Positions 46,993 to 57,926 of a stretch of DNA of 64,000 bases are shown piece after piece. This DNA comes from Pseudomonas sp. R4-35-07 (GTDB taxonomy: Bacteria; Pseudomonadota; Gammaproteobacteria; Pseudomonadales; Pseudomonadaceae). Every line of letters begins with the position of its first letter. The first letter of the stretch is position 1. A program made the position numbers and the translations under genes. The notes under the pieces are model-generated. The model saw only the letters and a list, made by a program, of their open reading frames with translations. It made no database searches and had not been told where the DNA came from. The stretch lies in assembly GCF_003852235.1 (NCBI RefSeq), contig NZ_CP027732.1:620001-684000 (forward strand), in the 5' to 3' direction.

Positions 46993-48207
46993 TCACTCCT
47001 TGCTGGATAGGGCAGGTACTTTGAAAACGTGACGCAAATAGGCGACGAAATTGGGGTCGGTGCAGTGGGTCTTGCCCGCTTCATCGGAAATCTTCGCGAC
47101 GGGCTGGCCATTGCAGGCGGTCATTTTAAGCACGATGCTCATCGGTTCCACCCCTGGAATATCGCAGGTCAGGTTGGTGCCGATGCCAAAGCTCACATTG
47201 ATGCGACCGCGCAACGCACGGAAAATCTCCAGGGCCTTGGGCAGTGTGAGGCTGTCGGAGAACACCAGGGTCTTGCTCATCGGCTCGATGCCGAGCTTGT
47301 GGTAATGAGCGATGGCTTTTTCAGCCCACTGCACCGGGTCGCCGGAGTCGTGGCGCAGGCCATCGAACAGCTTGGCGAAGTACAAATCGAAGTCGCCCAG
47401 GAACGCATCGGTGGTGATGCAGTCGGTCAGGGCGATGCCCAGCAGGCCGCGGTACTCGCGGACCCAGCAATCGAGGGCGGCGATCTGGCTGTCGATCAGG
47501 CGCGGGCCGAGTTGCTGGTGGGCCATGATCCACTCATGGGCCATGGTGCCCAACGGCTTCATATCGAACTCGCGGGCCAGGTGCACGTTGCTGGTGCCGA
47601 CAAAACGCCCAGGGAAGTCGTGCTTGAGCACGCTGACCACTTCCTCCTGCACCCGGTACGAGAAGCGCCGACGCGTGCCGAAGTCGGCCACTTGCAATTC
47701 GGACAGCTCATCGCGGCTGGCGTTGGCGGTCAGCCAGTCGAACTTGCGGTACAGCTGCTCGCGGGCCTGTTCCAGGATCACGGTCTGGTAGCGGTAGCGG
47801 TTACGCACTTCGCTGACGATGGCCAGCATCGGCACTTCAAACAAAATCACATGCAGCCACGGCCCGCGCAGGCGGATAAACAGCTCGCCGTTCTCGATAC
47901 CGGTCTGCACGTAGCGCAGGTTGAAGCGGAACAGCCCGAGAAAACGCAAGAAATCCGGCTTCATGAAGCTGATGCGTTCCAGGAAACCCAATTGGTCCGG
48001 GCTCAGGCTCAGCTCGGCGAGGCGTTCGATCTGGTAGCGGATCTCCGCCAGGTAAGGGCGCAGGTCTTCGCTGTTGCGGCAACGAAACTCCCATTCAACC
48101 TCCACGTTCGGGTAGTTGTGCAGCACCGCCTGCATCATGGTCAGCTTGTAGAAGTCGGTGTCGAGCAGGTTCTGCACGATGCGATCGGCAAACACACTCT
48201 CGCTCAT
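46993..48207 (-). CDS. pncB: Nicotinate phosphoribosyltransferase
   Basis: PncB makes nicotinate mononucleotide from nicotinate and PRPP, the entry step of the Preiss-Handler salvage pathway. The 404 residues begin [21 protein letters not shown] and contain [51 protein letters not shown] (with the autophosphorylated His region) and the KTLVFSDSL and [10 protein letters not shown] phosphoribosyl-binding parts. It is followed by nadE after 3 bp. Confidence 0.96.
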   Translation of the reverse strand: MSESVFADRIVQNLLDTDFYKLTMMQAVLHNYPNVEVEWEFRCRNSEDLRPYLAEIRYQIERLAELSLSPDQLGFLERISFMKPDFLRFLGLFRFNLRYVQTGIENGELFIRLRGPWLHVILFEVPMLAIVSEVRNRYRYQTVILEQAREQLYRKFDWLTANASRDELSELQVADFGTRRRFSYRVQEEVVSVLKHDFPGRFVGTSNVHLAREFDMKPLGTMAHEWIMAHQQLGPRLIDSQIAALDCWVREYRGLLGIALTDCITTDAFLGDFDLYFAKLFDGLRHDSGDPVQWAEKAIAHYHKLGIEPMSKTLVFSDSLTLPKALEIFRALRGRINVSFGIGTNLTCDIPGVEPMSIVLKMTACNGQPVAKISDEAGKTHCTDPNFVAYLRHVFKVPALSSKE

Positions 48208-48330
48208 AACGGGAATCTCCAGACGGGTCGGCGAGGGGCGCCGGCCTTTACGCTCAATTGAGGAAGGGGGCTAGTGGCGCATAGACCTGGGTCGGTTTGC
48301 CAGTGATTTTTTTGCCAAGGCCACTGGCGC

Positions 48331-48403
48331 CATCGGGGGCAAGCCCCCTCCCACATTTTGAAATGCATTCCAACCTGTGGGAGGGGGCTTGCTCCCGATA
48401 GCG
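48331..48403. repeat. REP inverted pair (short spacer)
   Basis: Inward-pointing REPs with about 22 bp between, lying downstream of the LysR gene and upstream of pncB (both minus strand). Confidence 0.9.
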
Positions 48404-48415
48404 GTATTTCAGGCA

Positions 48416-49306
48416 CTACACAACTTGCTCCAGCATCCATTTCACAAATTCGCGCACCTTGGGCACCTCCGCCGAATGCTCCGGATATGAGAGGTAATAA
48501 GCATCCTGGCTCGGCATTGCATGCTGCCAGGGAATCACCAGCTTGCCGTCGGCCAATTCCTCTTCCACCAGAAAGCGTGGCAGCAGCGCCACGCCGCAGC
48601 CGACTTGCGCCGCGCGAATGCACATATAAAAGGTGTCAAAGCGCGGCCCGTGGTAACTGTGCTCGGTGTGGAAGCCCTGGCTGGCGAACCAGTCATGCCA
48701 GCCTTGGGGGCGTGAGGCGTTTTGCAGCAGCACCAGCTCACTCAGTTGGGTGGGGTCGGTGAACGGCGCTGTCGGCAGGCTCTCCGGGGCGCACACAGGG
48801 ATGAGTTCTTCGCTGAACAACTTCAGGCTTTCGGTGCCGGGGCGTGAACCCTGGCCGAAGTAGAACGCCATGTCGGCCTTGCCTTGCAGCAGCTCATCCG
48901 GTTCCTGTTCGTTGCACAGGTCCAAATGAATCTGCGGGTGGCGCAGGCGCCAGCCCTTGAGGCGCGGCACCAGCCAGCGCGCGCCGAAGGTGTAGGGCGT
49001 GGACACGCGCAGTACTTCGGTTTCGCCGCCGTAGGAACGCAGGTAGTGGGTAGACATCTCCACTTGGGTGAGGATCTTGCGCACCTCTACTAGGTACAGA
49101 TCGCCCGCCGGGGTCATCTGCAAGCGGCGCCGCACCCGGCGAAACAGCAGGTGTTGCAGCAACTCTTCCAGCTGCGCCACCTGTTTGCTCACCGCGCTTT
49201 GCGTGAGGTTCAGTTCCTCGGCGGCGCGGGTAAAGCTCAGGTGGCGGGTAGCGGCTTCGAAACACTGCAGGGCGGTGATCGAAGGCAAATGTCTTTTGTT
49301 CAGCAC
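48416..49306 (-). CDS. LysR family transcriptional regulator
   Basis: 296 residues with an N-terminal winged helix (ALQCFEAATRHLSFTRAAEEL, LTQSAVSKQVAQLEELL) and a C-terminal effector-binding domain. The start is a GTG at 49306, preceded by AGAGG; the open frame extends further upstream but into sequence with no LysR similarity, antisense to amaB. It is divergent from amaB across 154 bp, the usual arrangement of a LysR regulator and its target, and the same neighbour relation is known around amaB in P. putida. It probably responds to a lysine or pipecolate catabolite. Confidence 0.88.
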   Translation of the reverse strand: MLNKRHLPSITALQCFEAATRHLSFTRAAEELNLTQSAVSKQVAQLEELLQHLLFRRVRRRLQMTPAGDLYLVEVRKILTQVEMSTHYLRSYGGETEVLRVSTPYTFGARWLVPRLKGWRLRHPQIHLDLCNEQEPDELLQGKADMAFYFGQGSRPGTESLKLFSEELIPVCAPESLPTAPFTDPTQLSELVLLQNASRPQGWHDWFASQGFHTEHSYHGPRFDTFYMCIRAAQVGCGVALLPRFLVEEELADGKLVIPWQHAMPSQDAYYLSYPEHSAEVPKVREFVKWMLEQVV

Positions 49307-49460
49307 GGCATGCCTCTTTTTATTCTTTGCATGAATAAACGGAATGATATCTCGCCTAATCGTCGTTTGTTGGCAAGTCTTGGGCCAGCTACAAATGAGG
49401 CCTGGATCGCCGCGCCGGTTGCGGCGCGCATTTTTCTGTTTTTGTTTGAAGGAGTGACCC

Positions 49461-50951
49461 ATGGTTGCCGCATTGCTTGACCGTCTCGGGGTAGACCCGG
49501 CGCTGTACCAGGCGGGTACACAACCCGTGCATTCGCCGATCGATGGCAGCCGTATCGGCAGTGTGCACTGGGAAGGCGCGGCCGAGGTGGAGCAGCAGGT
49601 CAGTCGCGCCGAGCATGCATTCGACGCCTGGCGCAACGTGCCGGCCCCGCGTCGCGGCGAGCTGGTGCGCCAGTTGGGCGACATGTTGCGCCAATACAAG
49701 GCCGACCTTGGCGAGCTGGTCTCCTGGGAAGCCGGCAAGATCACCCAGGAAGGCCTGGGGGAAGTGCAGGAAATGATCGATATCTGCGACTTCGCCGTCG
49801 GCTTGTCGCGCCAGCTCTACGGCTTGACCATCGCCTCCGAGCGTCCCGGCCACCACATGCGTGAAACCTGGCACCCGCTGGGCGTGGTCGGCGTGATCAG
49901 CGCGTTCAACTTCCCAGTGGCCGTGTGGGCGTGGAACACAACGCTGGCGCTGGTGTGCGGCAATGCGGTGATCTGGAAACCGTCGGAAAAGACCCCGCTC
50001 ACCGCGCTGGCCTGCCAGGCGCTGTTCGAACGGGTGTTGAAGAACTTCAAGGATGCACCGCAGTACCTCAGCCAAGTGATTATTGGCGGTCGCGATGCCG
50101 GCGCCGCGCTGGTGGATGACCCGCGTGTGGCGCTGATCAGCGCCACCGGCAGCACGCGCATGGGCCGCGAAGTGGCGCCGAAAGTTGCCGCGCGCTTTGC
50201 CCGCAGTATCCTCGAACTGGGCGGCAACAATGCGATGATCCTCAGCCCCAGCGCCGACCTGGACATGGCCGTGCGTGCCATCCTGTTCAGTGCGGTCGGC
50301 ACCGCCGGCCAGCGGTGCACCACCCTGCGCCGGCTGATCGCCCATGAATCGGTCAAGGCCGACATCGTCACCCGTCTCAAGGCCGCCTACGCCAAGGTGC
50401 GCATCGGCCATCCGCTGGAAGGCAACCTGATCGGTCCGCTGATCGACAAGCACGGCTTCGACAACATGCAGGACGCCCTCGAGCAAGCCCTGAGCGAGGG
50501 CGGCAAGGTGTTCGGCGGCAAGCGCCAGTTGGAAGAGCAGTTCCCCAACGCCTACTACGTGTCGCCGGCGATTGTGGAGATGCCCGAGCAGAGCGACGTG
50601 GTGTGCACCGAGACCTTCGCGCCGATTCTGTATGTGATCGGCTACACCGACTTCGCCGAGGCCCTGCGTCTGAACAACGCGGTGCCACAAGGCTTGTCGT
50701 CATGCATCTTCACGACCGATGTGCGCGAAGCCGAGCAGTTCATGTCGGCAGTGGGCAGTGACTGCGGCATTGCCAACGTCAACATCGGCCCCAGTGGCGC
50801 GGAAATCGGTGGGGCGTTCGGCGGTGAGAAAGAGACCGGCGGCGGGCGTGAGTCGGGCTCGGATGCCTGGCGCGGGTATATGCGGCGCCAGACCAATACC
50901 GTGAACTACTCGCTGGAGTTGCCGCTGGCACAGGGCATCACCTTCGACTGA
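49461..50951 (+). CDS. amaB: L-piperidine-6-carboxylate / alpha-aminoadipic semialdehyde dehydrogenase
   Basis: AmaB oxidises alpha-aminoadipic semialdehyde (in equilibrium with piperideine-6-carboxylate) to 2-aminoadipate in the pipecolate branch of D-lysine catabolism. The 496-residue enzyme is of the ALDH7/antiquitin type, with the cofactor loop ISATGSTRMGREVA, the general-base Glu in ILELGGNNAM, the catalytic Cys286 in AGQRCTTLRR, and PSGAEIGGAFGGEKETGGGRESGSDAW near the end split here as the family's C-terminal signature. It lies directly upstream of amaA, separated by a REP pair. Confidence 0.9.
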   Translation: MVAALLDRLGVDPALYQAGTQPVHSPIDGSRIGSVHWEGAAEVEQQVSRAEHAFDAWRNVPAPRRGELVRQLGDMLRQYKADLGELVSWEAGKITQEGLGEVQEMIDICDFAVGLSRQLYGLTIASERPGHHMRETWHPLGVVGVISAFNFPVAVWAWNTTLALVCGNAVIWKPSEKTPLTALACQALFERVLKNFKDAPQYLSQVIIGGRDAGAALVDDPRVALISATGSTRMGREVAPKVAARFARSILELGGNNAMILSPSADLDMAVRAILFSAVGTAGQRCTTLRRLIAHESVKADIVTRLKAAYAKVRIGHPLEGNLIGPLIDKHGFDNMQDALEQALSEGGKVFGGKRQLEEQFPNAYYVSPAIVEMPEQSDVVCTETFAPILYVIGYTDFAEALRLNNAVPQGLSSCIFTTDVREAEQFMSAVGSDCGIANVNIGPSGAEIGGAFGGEKETGGGRESGSDAWRGYMRRQTNTVNYSLELPLAQGITFD

Positions 50952-50980
50952 AGCCCCCTCAAGTCGAAGTGAGAGCAAAA

Positions 50981-51072
50981 ATGTGGGAGGGGGCTTGCTC
51001 CCGATAGCAGTGCTTCAGTCAGCGAATCTGTAGCTGACCCACCGCTATCGGGAGCAAGCCCCCTCCCACATT
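50981..51072. repeat. REP inverted pair (long spacer)
   Basis: Outward-pointing REPs (ATGTGGGAGGGGGCTTGC and its inverse CAAGCCCCCTCCCACAT) with about 37 bp between, between amaB and amaA. Confidence 0.9.
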
Positions 51073-51127
51073 CGGCCGGATTTTCAATTCTGAAAAGTTG
51101 TTTGTTAGGTCTCATCGGAGTCTGGCA

Positions 51128-52411
51128 ATGGCATTACGCGAAACATGTTTGTGGGAAGACCTCACCCCGAGCCGGCCGGATCGCGCTGCGCTCAAAGGCG
51201 AAATCAAGGTGGATGTGTGCGTGATCGGTGCCGGCATCACCGGTTTGTCGGCGGCCATTCACTTGCTGGAACAGGGTAAAAGCGTCGCGGTGCTGGAGGC
51301 TCACCGCACCGGCCATGGCGGTTCGGGGCGCAACGTCGGGCTGGTCAACGCCGGTATGTGGATCCCGCCGGACGAGATCGAAGCCGGTTTTGGCGAGGCC
51401 GTGGGCAGCCAGCTCAACCGCATGTTGGGCGCCGCGCCGTCGCTGGTGTTCGGCCTGATCGACAAATACGCCATCGATTGCCAACTGCGCCGCGAGGGCA
51501 CTTTGCACATGGCGCACAACGCCCGTGGCGAGGCGGACTTGCGCAGCCGTGAAGCGCAATGGAGGCGCCGGGGTGCGCCGGTCGAGTTGCTGACCGGGCA
51601 GGCATGCGAGCAGGCCACCGGCACCACGAAAATCGCCGCCGCGTTGCTGGACCGACGCGCCGGCACCTTGAACCCGATGGCCTACACCAGCGGCCTGGCG
51701 AATGCGGCGGCCGGGTTGGGCGGGCAGTTATTCGATCATTCTCCGGTGACCCAGCTTGAACGCCAGGGCGCAGACTGGCTGGTGCAGACCGCCCAGGGCG
51801 CGGTGCGGGCCGCACAGGTGGTGATCGCTTCCAATGCCTACACTGAAGGCGAATGGACCGAGCTGCGCCGCAATTTCTTCCCCGGTTATTACTATCAGGT
51901 CGCGTCGGCACCGCTCACCGACGACGCTGCCTCACGCATCCTGCCGGGTGGCCAGGGTTCATGGGACACGCGCCAGGTGCTGAGCAGCATCCGTCGCGAT
52001 GCCGATGGCCGCCTGTTGCTCGGCAGCCTGGGCAACGGCAACCAGAAGCCGGCCTGGTTCCTCAAGGCGTGGGCCGATCGAGTGCAGCAGCACTACTTTC
52101 CGTATCTCAAATCGGTGCAGTGGGAATACACCTGGACCGGCTGCATTGCCTTTACACCCGACCATTTGATGCGTTTGTTTGAGCCGGCGCCTGGGCTGGT
52201 GGCGGTCACCGGCTATAACGGTCGCGGGGTGACCACCGGCAGCGTGGTCGGCAAAGCGTTTGCCGACTATTTGTGTCACCAGAATCCCCATGTGCTGCCG
52301 ATTCCCTTTACACCGATGCAACCGCTGGCGGGCGCAGGCCTGCGCAGTTGCCTGTATGAAGCGGGATTCTCGCTGTATCACGCCGGGCAATGCCTGCGGA
52401 TCGTGATCTGA
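51128..52411 (+). CDS. amaA: L-pipecolate oxidase
   Basis: AmaA oxidises L-pipecolate to piperideine-6-carboxylate, the step before AmaB. The 427-residue flavoprotein is a DAO-type FAD-dependent oxidoreductase with the dinucleotide fold VDVCVIGAGITGLSAAIHLLEQG at about residues 25-47 (GxGxxG), then GGSGRNVGLVNAG and, near the C-terminus, GYNGRGVTTGSVVGKAFADY. The ATG at 51128 gives the size of the P. putida protein; an in-frame opening at 51098 lies just past the REP. It follows amaB by about 176 bp, including a REP pair. Confidence 0.88.
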   Translation: MALRETCLWEDLTPSRPDRAALKGEIKVDVCVIGAGITGLSAAIHLLEQGKSVAVLEAHRTGHGGSGRNVGLVNAGMWIPPDEIEAGFGEAVGSQLNRMLGAAPSLVFGLIDKYAIDCQLRREGTLHMAHNARGEADLRSREAQWRRRGAPVELLTGQACEQATGTTKIAAALLDRRAGTLNPMAYTSGLANAAAGLGGQLFDHSPVTQLERQGADWLVQTAQGAVRAAQVVIASNAYTEGEWTELRRNFFPGYYYQVASAPLTDDAASRILPGGQGSWDTRQVLSSIRRDADGRLLLGSLGNGNQKPAWFLKAWADRVQQHYFPYLKSVQWEYTWTGCIAFTPDHLMRLFEPAPGLVAVTGYNGRGVTTGSVVGKAFADYLCHQNPHVLPIPFTPMQPLAGAGLRSCLYEAGFSLYHAGQCLRIVI

Positions 52412-52553
52412 TCCGCGAAACAGCGCGCGGAGGCCGGCATTTTCTTAGCCGGCTACCCATCTGTATTGGTGCAAGTCGTAGCAATCGCGCACTGTAAATG
52501 TGCAGTTCCGTTACGCACTTGGTTACAACTAGCGGAGCGGTCGTTTATCCCTC

Positions 52554-52628
52554 CGGTTGCAGGTGCCACCGTTCGGGGTTGTACTTTTTTTGCTTGCCGG
52601 TTGCACCTGTCGGGGCTAGACGGTTGCA
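52554..52628. promoter_or_regulatory. Three direct repeats CGGTTGCA, candidate activator sites
   Basis: CGGTTGCA occurs at 52554-52561, 52598-52605 and 52621-52628, spaced 44 and 23 bp, close to four and two helical turns. They lie about 73-147 bp before the -24 element of the sigma-54 promoter, where enhancer-binding proteins usually bind. CAGGTGC at 52560 and GCACCTG at 52603 are also inverted copies of each other. Confidence 0.45.
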
Positions 52629-52700
52629 CGTCCTGGCGAAAGGACTCGAAACGCCAGCAATAACAATGACACCGTGTCTTTTTGAAGAATAAAAAAGTAA

Positions 52701-52716
52701 TGGCACGCGGCTTGCT
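52701..52716 (+). promoter_or_regulatory. Sigma-54 (RpoN) promoter upstream of braC
   Basis: TGGCACG-CGGC-TTGCT matches the -24/-12 consensus TGGCACG-N4-TTGCW at every position, with the correct GG to GC spacing. It lies 70 bp before the braC start and implies nitrogen- or amino-acid-responsive control by an enhancer-binding protein. Confidence 0.8.
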
Positions 52717-52785
52717 CTGAGCTTTCAGTGAAAAGTTTGAATGCAAGTTGTCGTGCCAAAAATCAAAAATATCGGAGCACCACTC

Positions 52786-53922
52786 ATGTCCCAGACGTTT
52801 TACAAGAAAGGTTTTCTGGCCCTCGCCGTTGCAGCGGCGCTGGGTGTTTCTACGTTTGTTCAAGCTGATGTGAAAATTGGCGTGGCAGGCCCGATGACGG
52901 GCGCCAACGCCGCTTTCGGTGAGCAGTACATGAAGGGTGCCCAGGCGGCAGCCGATGAGGTCAACAAGGCGGGTGGCGTCAACGGCGAGAAGATCGTGCT
53001 GGTGGCCGGCGATGACGCCTGCGAGCCAAAACAAGCGGTGGCCGTGGCCAACCGCTTGGCCGACCAGGACAAAGTGATCGGCGTGGTCGGGCACTTCTGC
53101 TCCTCCAACACCATCCCGGCCTCCGAGGTGTATGACGAAGCGGGCATCATCGCAATCACCCCCGGCTCCACCAACCCACAGGTGACCGAGCGCGGCCTGG
53201 GCGCCATGTTCCGCATGTGCGGGCGTGACGACCAGCAGGGCATCGTCGCCGGCGACTACATCGTCGACGTGCTCAAGGGCAAGAAAGTCGCGGTCATCAA
53301 CGACAAAGACACCTACGGCAAGGGCCTGGCCGACGCCACCGCTGCCCAGTTGACCAAGCGCGGCGTGAAACCGGTGCTGGAAGAAGGCCTGACCCGTGGC
53401 GAGAAAGACTTCAGCGCCCTGGTCACCAAGATCCGCTCCCTGGGCGCCGACGTTGTGTACTTCGGCGGCTTGCACCCGGAAGCCGGCCCGCTGGTTCGCC
53501 AGATCCGTGAAGCCGGTTTGAAAGACGTCAAGTTCATGTCCGACGACGGCATCGTAACCGACGAACTGGTGGCGACCGCCGGTGGTGCGCAGTACGTGGA
53601 CGGCGTCTACATGACCTTCGGCGCCGACCCGCGCCTGCTGCCGGACAGCAAGGCGGTGGTGGAGCAGTTCCGTAAAAACGGCACCGAGCCCGAAGGCTAC
53701 ACCCTGTACGCCTACGCCTCGATCCAGGCCCTGGCCGCCGGCTTCAACGGCGCCAAGTCGAACAAGGGCGAGGACGCGGCCAAGTGGCTGAAGGCTCACC
53801 CGGTTAAAACCGTCATGGGCGAAAAGGCCTGGGATACCAAGGGCGACCTGAAAATCTCCGACTATGTGGTTTACCAGTGGGACAAAGACGGTAAATACCA
53901 CCAGCTGGAAAAGCAGAAGTAA
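52786..53922 (+). CDS. braC: Branched-chain amino acid periplasmic binding protein
   Basis: BraC (LivJ/K type) binds Leu, Ile, Val and often Ala or Thr in the periplasm and delivers them to BraDEFG. The 378-residue precursor has a signal peptide (MSQTFYKKGFLALAVAAALG, cleaved near FVQA) and a type I binding fold starting DVKIGVAGPMTGANAAFGEQ. It also carries CSSNTIPASEVYDEAGI and RMCGRDDQQG. The ATG at 52786 follows CGGAGC; an in-frame ATG at 52741 would place the signal peptide internally. It is followed by a REP pair before braD. Confidence 0.94.
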   Translation: MSQTFYKKGFLALAVAAALGVSTFVQADVKIGVAGPMTGANAAFGEQYMKGAQAAADEVNKAGGVNGEKIVLVAGDDACEPKQAVAVANRLADQDKVIGVVGHFCSSNTIPASEVYDEAGIIAITPGSTNPQVTERGLGAMFRMCGRDDQQGIVAGDYIVDVLKGKKVAVINDKDTYGKGLADATAAQLTKRGVKPVLEEGLTRGEKDFSALVTKIRSLGADVVYFGGLHPEAGPLVRQIREAGLKDVKFMSDDGIVTDELVATAGGAQYVDGVYMTFGADPRLLPDSKAVVEQFRKNGTEPEGYTLYAYASIQALAAGFNGAKSNKGEDAAKWLKAHPVKTVMGEKAWDTKGDLKISDYVVYQWDKDGKYHQLEKQK

Positions 53923-53942
53923 GGCTCTGCACCACAGTCCCA

Positions 53943-54032
53943 ATGTGGGAGGGGGCTTGCTCCCGATAGCGGTGGATCAGGTTCAAATCTATTGACTGGC
54001 ACACCGCAATCGGGAGCAAGCCTCCTCCCACA
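53943..54032. repeat. REP inverted pair (long spacer) between braC and braD
   Basis: Outward-pointing REPs, the second with one variant base (GCCTCCTCCCACA), about 40 bp apart. Sitting between the binding-protein gene and the permease genes it could protect the braC message from 3' decay, as REP does in malE-malF of E. coli. Confidence 0.88.
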
Positions 54033-54123
54033 AGGGGACTGGGTTGTGATCAAGATCTGTCTTTTCCTCCAGAAGAACCGCACGCCCACCGGTGTGCAGG
54101 TTCTCACCGCGTGAGATTGCGTT

Positions 54124-55038
54124 ATGGATGGTATTTTCCTGCAGCAACTGGTCAACGGCCTGACCCTCGGGTCGGTCTATGGCCTGATCGCCATCGGCTA
54201 CACAATGGTCTATGGCATCATTGGCATGATCAACTTCGCCCACGGCGAGGTTTATATGATTTCCGCTTACCTCGCGGCGATCAGTCTGGCACTGCTGGCT
54301 TACTTCGGCATCGAATCCTTCCCGCTGCTCATTCTCGGTACCCTGGTCTTCACCGTCGTCGTCACCGGCGTGTACGGTTGGGTCATCGAACGTGTCGCCT
54401 ACAAACCGCTGCGTAACTCCACCCGACTGGCTCCGCTGATCAGCGCCATCGGTATCTCGCTGATCCTGCAGAACTACGCGCAGATCGCCCAGGGCGCCAA
54501 GCAACAAGGCATTCCCACCCTGCTGGCCGGCGCCTGGCGCGTCGATATCGGCACCGGGTTCGTGCAACTCACCTACACCAAAGTGTTCATCCTCGTGGCG
54601 GCATTCGCCGGCATGGCGTTGCTTACCTACATCATCAAATACACCAAGCTCGGCCGCATGTGCCGCGCCACCCAGCAAGACCGCAAGATGGCCTCGATTC
54701 TGGGCATCAACACCGACCGTGTGATCTCCTACGTATTCGTCATCGGCGCCGCCATGGCCGCCCTGGCCGGCGTGCTGATCACCCTCAATTATGGCACCTT
54801 CGACTTCTATGCCGGCTTCATCATCGGCATCAAGGCGTTTACCGCAGCGGTACTCGGCGGCATCGGCTCCCTGCCTGGGGCGATGCTGGGCGGGATCATC
54901 CTCGGTATCTCCGAGTCGCTGTTCTCGGGGTTGATCAACTCCGACTACAAAGACGTGTTCAGTTTCTCCCTGCTGGTGGTGATTCTGATTTTCCGTCCCC
55001 AGGGCCTGCTTGGTCGCCCACTCGTGGCGAAGGTGTAA
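54124..55038 (+). CDS. braD: Branched-chain amino acid ABC permease BraD (LivH)
   Basis: Inner-membrane permease subunit of the high-affinity branched-chain amino acid importer. The 304 residues are strongly hydrophobic with about eight helices, and begin MDGIFLQQLVNGLTLGSVYG. They contain MINFAHGEVYMISAY near the N-terminus and the LivH EAA-like loop GRMCRATQQDRKMASILGIN. braE follows after 2 bp. Confidence 0.95.
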   Translation: MDGIFLQQLVNGLTLGSVYGLIAIGYTMVYGIIGMINFAHGEVYMISAYLAAISLALLAYFGIESFPLLILGTLVFTVVVTGVYGWVIERVAYKPLRNSTRLAPLISAIGISLILQNYAQIAQGAKQQGIPTLLAGAWRVDIGTGFVQLTYTKVFILVAAFAGMALLTYIIKYTKLGRMCRATQQDRKMASILGINTDRVISYVFVIGAAMAALAGVLITLNYGTFDFYAGFIIGIKAFTAAVLGGIGSLPGAMLGGIILGISESLFSGLINSDYKDVFSFSLLVVILIFRPQGLLGRPLVAKV

Positions 55039-55040
55039 AC

Positions 55041-56314
<1,274 letters not shown>

Positions 56315-56318
<4 letters not shown>

Positions 56319-57190
56319 GCAAGGAAGTCGTCCTTTCCGTTGAACACCTGATGATGCACTTCGGTGGCATCAAGGCCTTGAGCGACGTGAGCCTCAAGGT
56401 AAAGCGCAATTCTATTTTCGCCCTGATCGGCCCCAACGGCGCCGGCAAGACCACCGTGTTCAACTGCCTCACCGGTTTCTACAAGGCCAGTGGCGGCAAG
56501 ATCGAACTCAACGTGCGCGGCCAGCAGACCAATGTGATCCAGTTACTGGGTGAGCGCTTCCAGGCCACCGATTTTGTCTCGCCGAAAAGCTTCCTCAGCC
56601 GGGTGTACTACAAGATGTTCGGCGGCACCCATTTGGTGAACCGCGCGGGCCTGGCGCGGACCTTCCAGAACATTCGCCTGTTCAAGGAAATGTCGGTGCT
56701 GGAAAACCTGCTGGTGGCCCAGCACATGTGGGTCAACCGCAACATGCTCGCCGGTATCCTCAACACCAAGGGCTACCGCAAAGCTGAAAGCGATGCCCTC
56801 GACCACGCCTTCTACTGGCTGGAAGTGGTCGACCTGGTGGACTGCGCCAACCGCCTCGCCGGCGAGCTTTCCTACGGCCAGCAGCGCCGCCTGGAAATCG
56901 CCCGCGCGATGTGCACGCGGCCGCAGATCATCTGCCTGGATGAACCGGCTGCGGGCCTCAACCCTCAGGAAACCGAAGCCCTCAGCGCGATGATTCGCCT
57001 GCTGCGCGACGAACACGACCTCACAGTGGTGCTGATCGAACACGACATGGGCATGGTGATGAGTATTTCCGACCACATCGTGGTGCTCGACCACGGCAAC
57101 GTGATCGCCGAAGGCGGGCCGGACGCGATCCGCAACGACCCGAAAGTGATCGCCGCCTACCTGGGCGCAGACGAAGAGGAACTCGTATGA
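56315..57190 (+). CDS. braF: Branched-chain amino acid ABC ATPase BraF (LivG)
   Basis: Cytoplasmic ATPase subunit, 291 residues. Walker A is GPNGAGKTTVFN (about residues 41-52), the ABC signature reads ELSYGQQRRLEIAR, Walker B is PQIICLDEPAAGLNP, and the H-loop sits in VLIEHDMGMVM. An insertion between Walker A and the Q-loop (FVSPKSFLSRVYYKMFGG) is seen in pseudomonad LivG proteins. It overlaps both braE and braG by 4 nt. Confidence 0.96.
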
Positions 57191-57903
57191 ACGGGCCTAT
57201 CCTCGAAATGAAGGACCTGGACGTGTTCTACGGCCCGATCCAGGCCCTGAAAAAAGTCTCGCTGTACATCAACGAAGGCGAAACCGTCAGCCTGATCGGC
57301 TCCAATGGCGCGGGCAAATCCACGCTGCTGATGTCGATCTTCGGCCAGCCGCGGGCTGAGTCGGGGCAGATTCTCTACAACGGCGTGGACATTACCCACA
57401 AGTCGTCCCACTACATCGCCTCCAACGGCATCGCGCAATCGCCGGAAGGGCGGCGGGTATTCCCCGACATGACCGTCGAGGAAAACCTGCTGATGGGCAC
57501 CATCCCCATTGGCGACAAGTTCGCGCAGGAAGACATGCAGCGCATGTTCGAGCTGTTTCCACGGCTCAAGGAGCGGCGTAATCAGCGCGCGATGACCATG
57601 TCTGGTGGCGAGCAGCAAATGCTCGCCATCGCCCGCGCGCTGATGAGCCGGCCCAAGCTGTTGCTGCTCGATGAGCCCAGCCTGGGCCTGGCGCCGATCG
57701 TGGTGAAGCAGATCTTTTCCACCCTGCGCGAGCTGGCCTCCACCGGGATGACCATTTTCCTGGTGGAGCAGAACGCCAACCACGCTCTGCGCTTGTCGGA
57801 CCGGGCGTATGTGATGGTCAACGGCGAGATTCGCCTGACCGGTACGGGCAAGGAACTGCTGGTGAATGAAGAAGTGCGCAACGCCTACCTGGGCGGTCAC
57901 TAA
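57187..57903 (+). CDS. braG: Branched-chain amino acid ABC ATPase BraG (LivF)
   Basis: Second ATPase subunit, 238 residues. Walker A is GSNGAGKSTLLMSIFG, signature MSGGEQQMLAIARAL, Walker B LLLLDEPSLGLAP, H-loop region FLVEQNANHAL. LivF proteins have the GRRVFPDMTVEENLLMG segment after the Q-loop, seen here. It is the last gene of braCDEFG; a REP pair follows. Confidence 0.96.
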   Translation: MNGPILEMKDLDVFYGPIQALKKVSLYINEGETVSLIGSNGAGKSTLLMSIFGQPRAESGQILYNGVDITHKSSHYIASNGIAQSPEGRRVFPDMTVEENLLMGTIPIGDKFAQEDMQRMFELFPRLKERRNQRAMTMSGGEQQMLAIARALMSRPKLLLLDEPSLGLAPIVVKQIFSTLRELASTGMTIFLVEQNANHALRLSDRAYVMVNGEIRLTGTGKELLVNEEVRNAYLGGH

Positions 57904-57926
57904 TCTAAACAACAACGCAGCACCCC

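Larger units (their letters stand above)
52412..52785. other. Regulatory region upstream of braC
   Basis: 374 bp with no gene. It contains a weak hairpin after amaA (GCCGGC, ATTTTCTTA, GCCGGC near 52433), three direct repeats CGGTTGCA, and a sigma-54 promoter. Both are listed separately. Confidence 0.6.
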
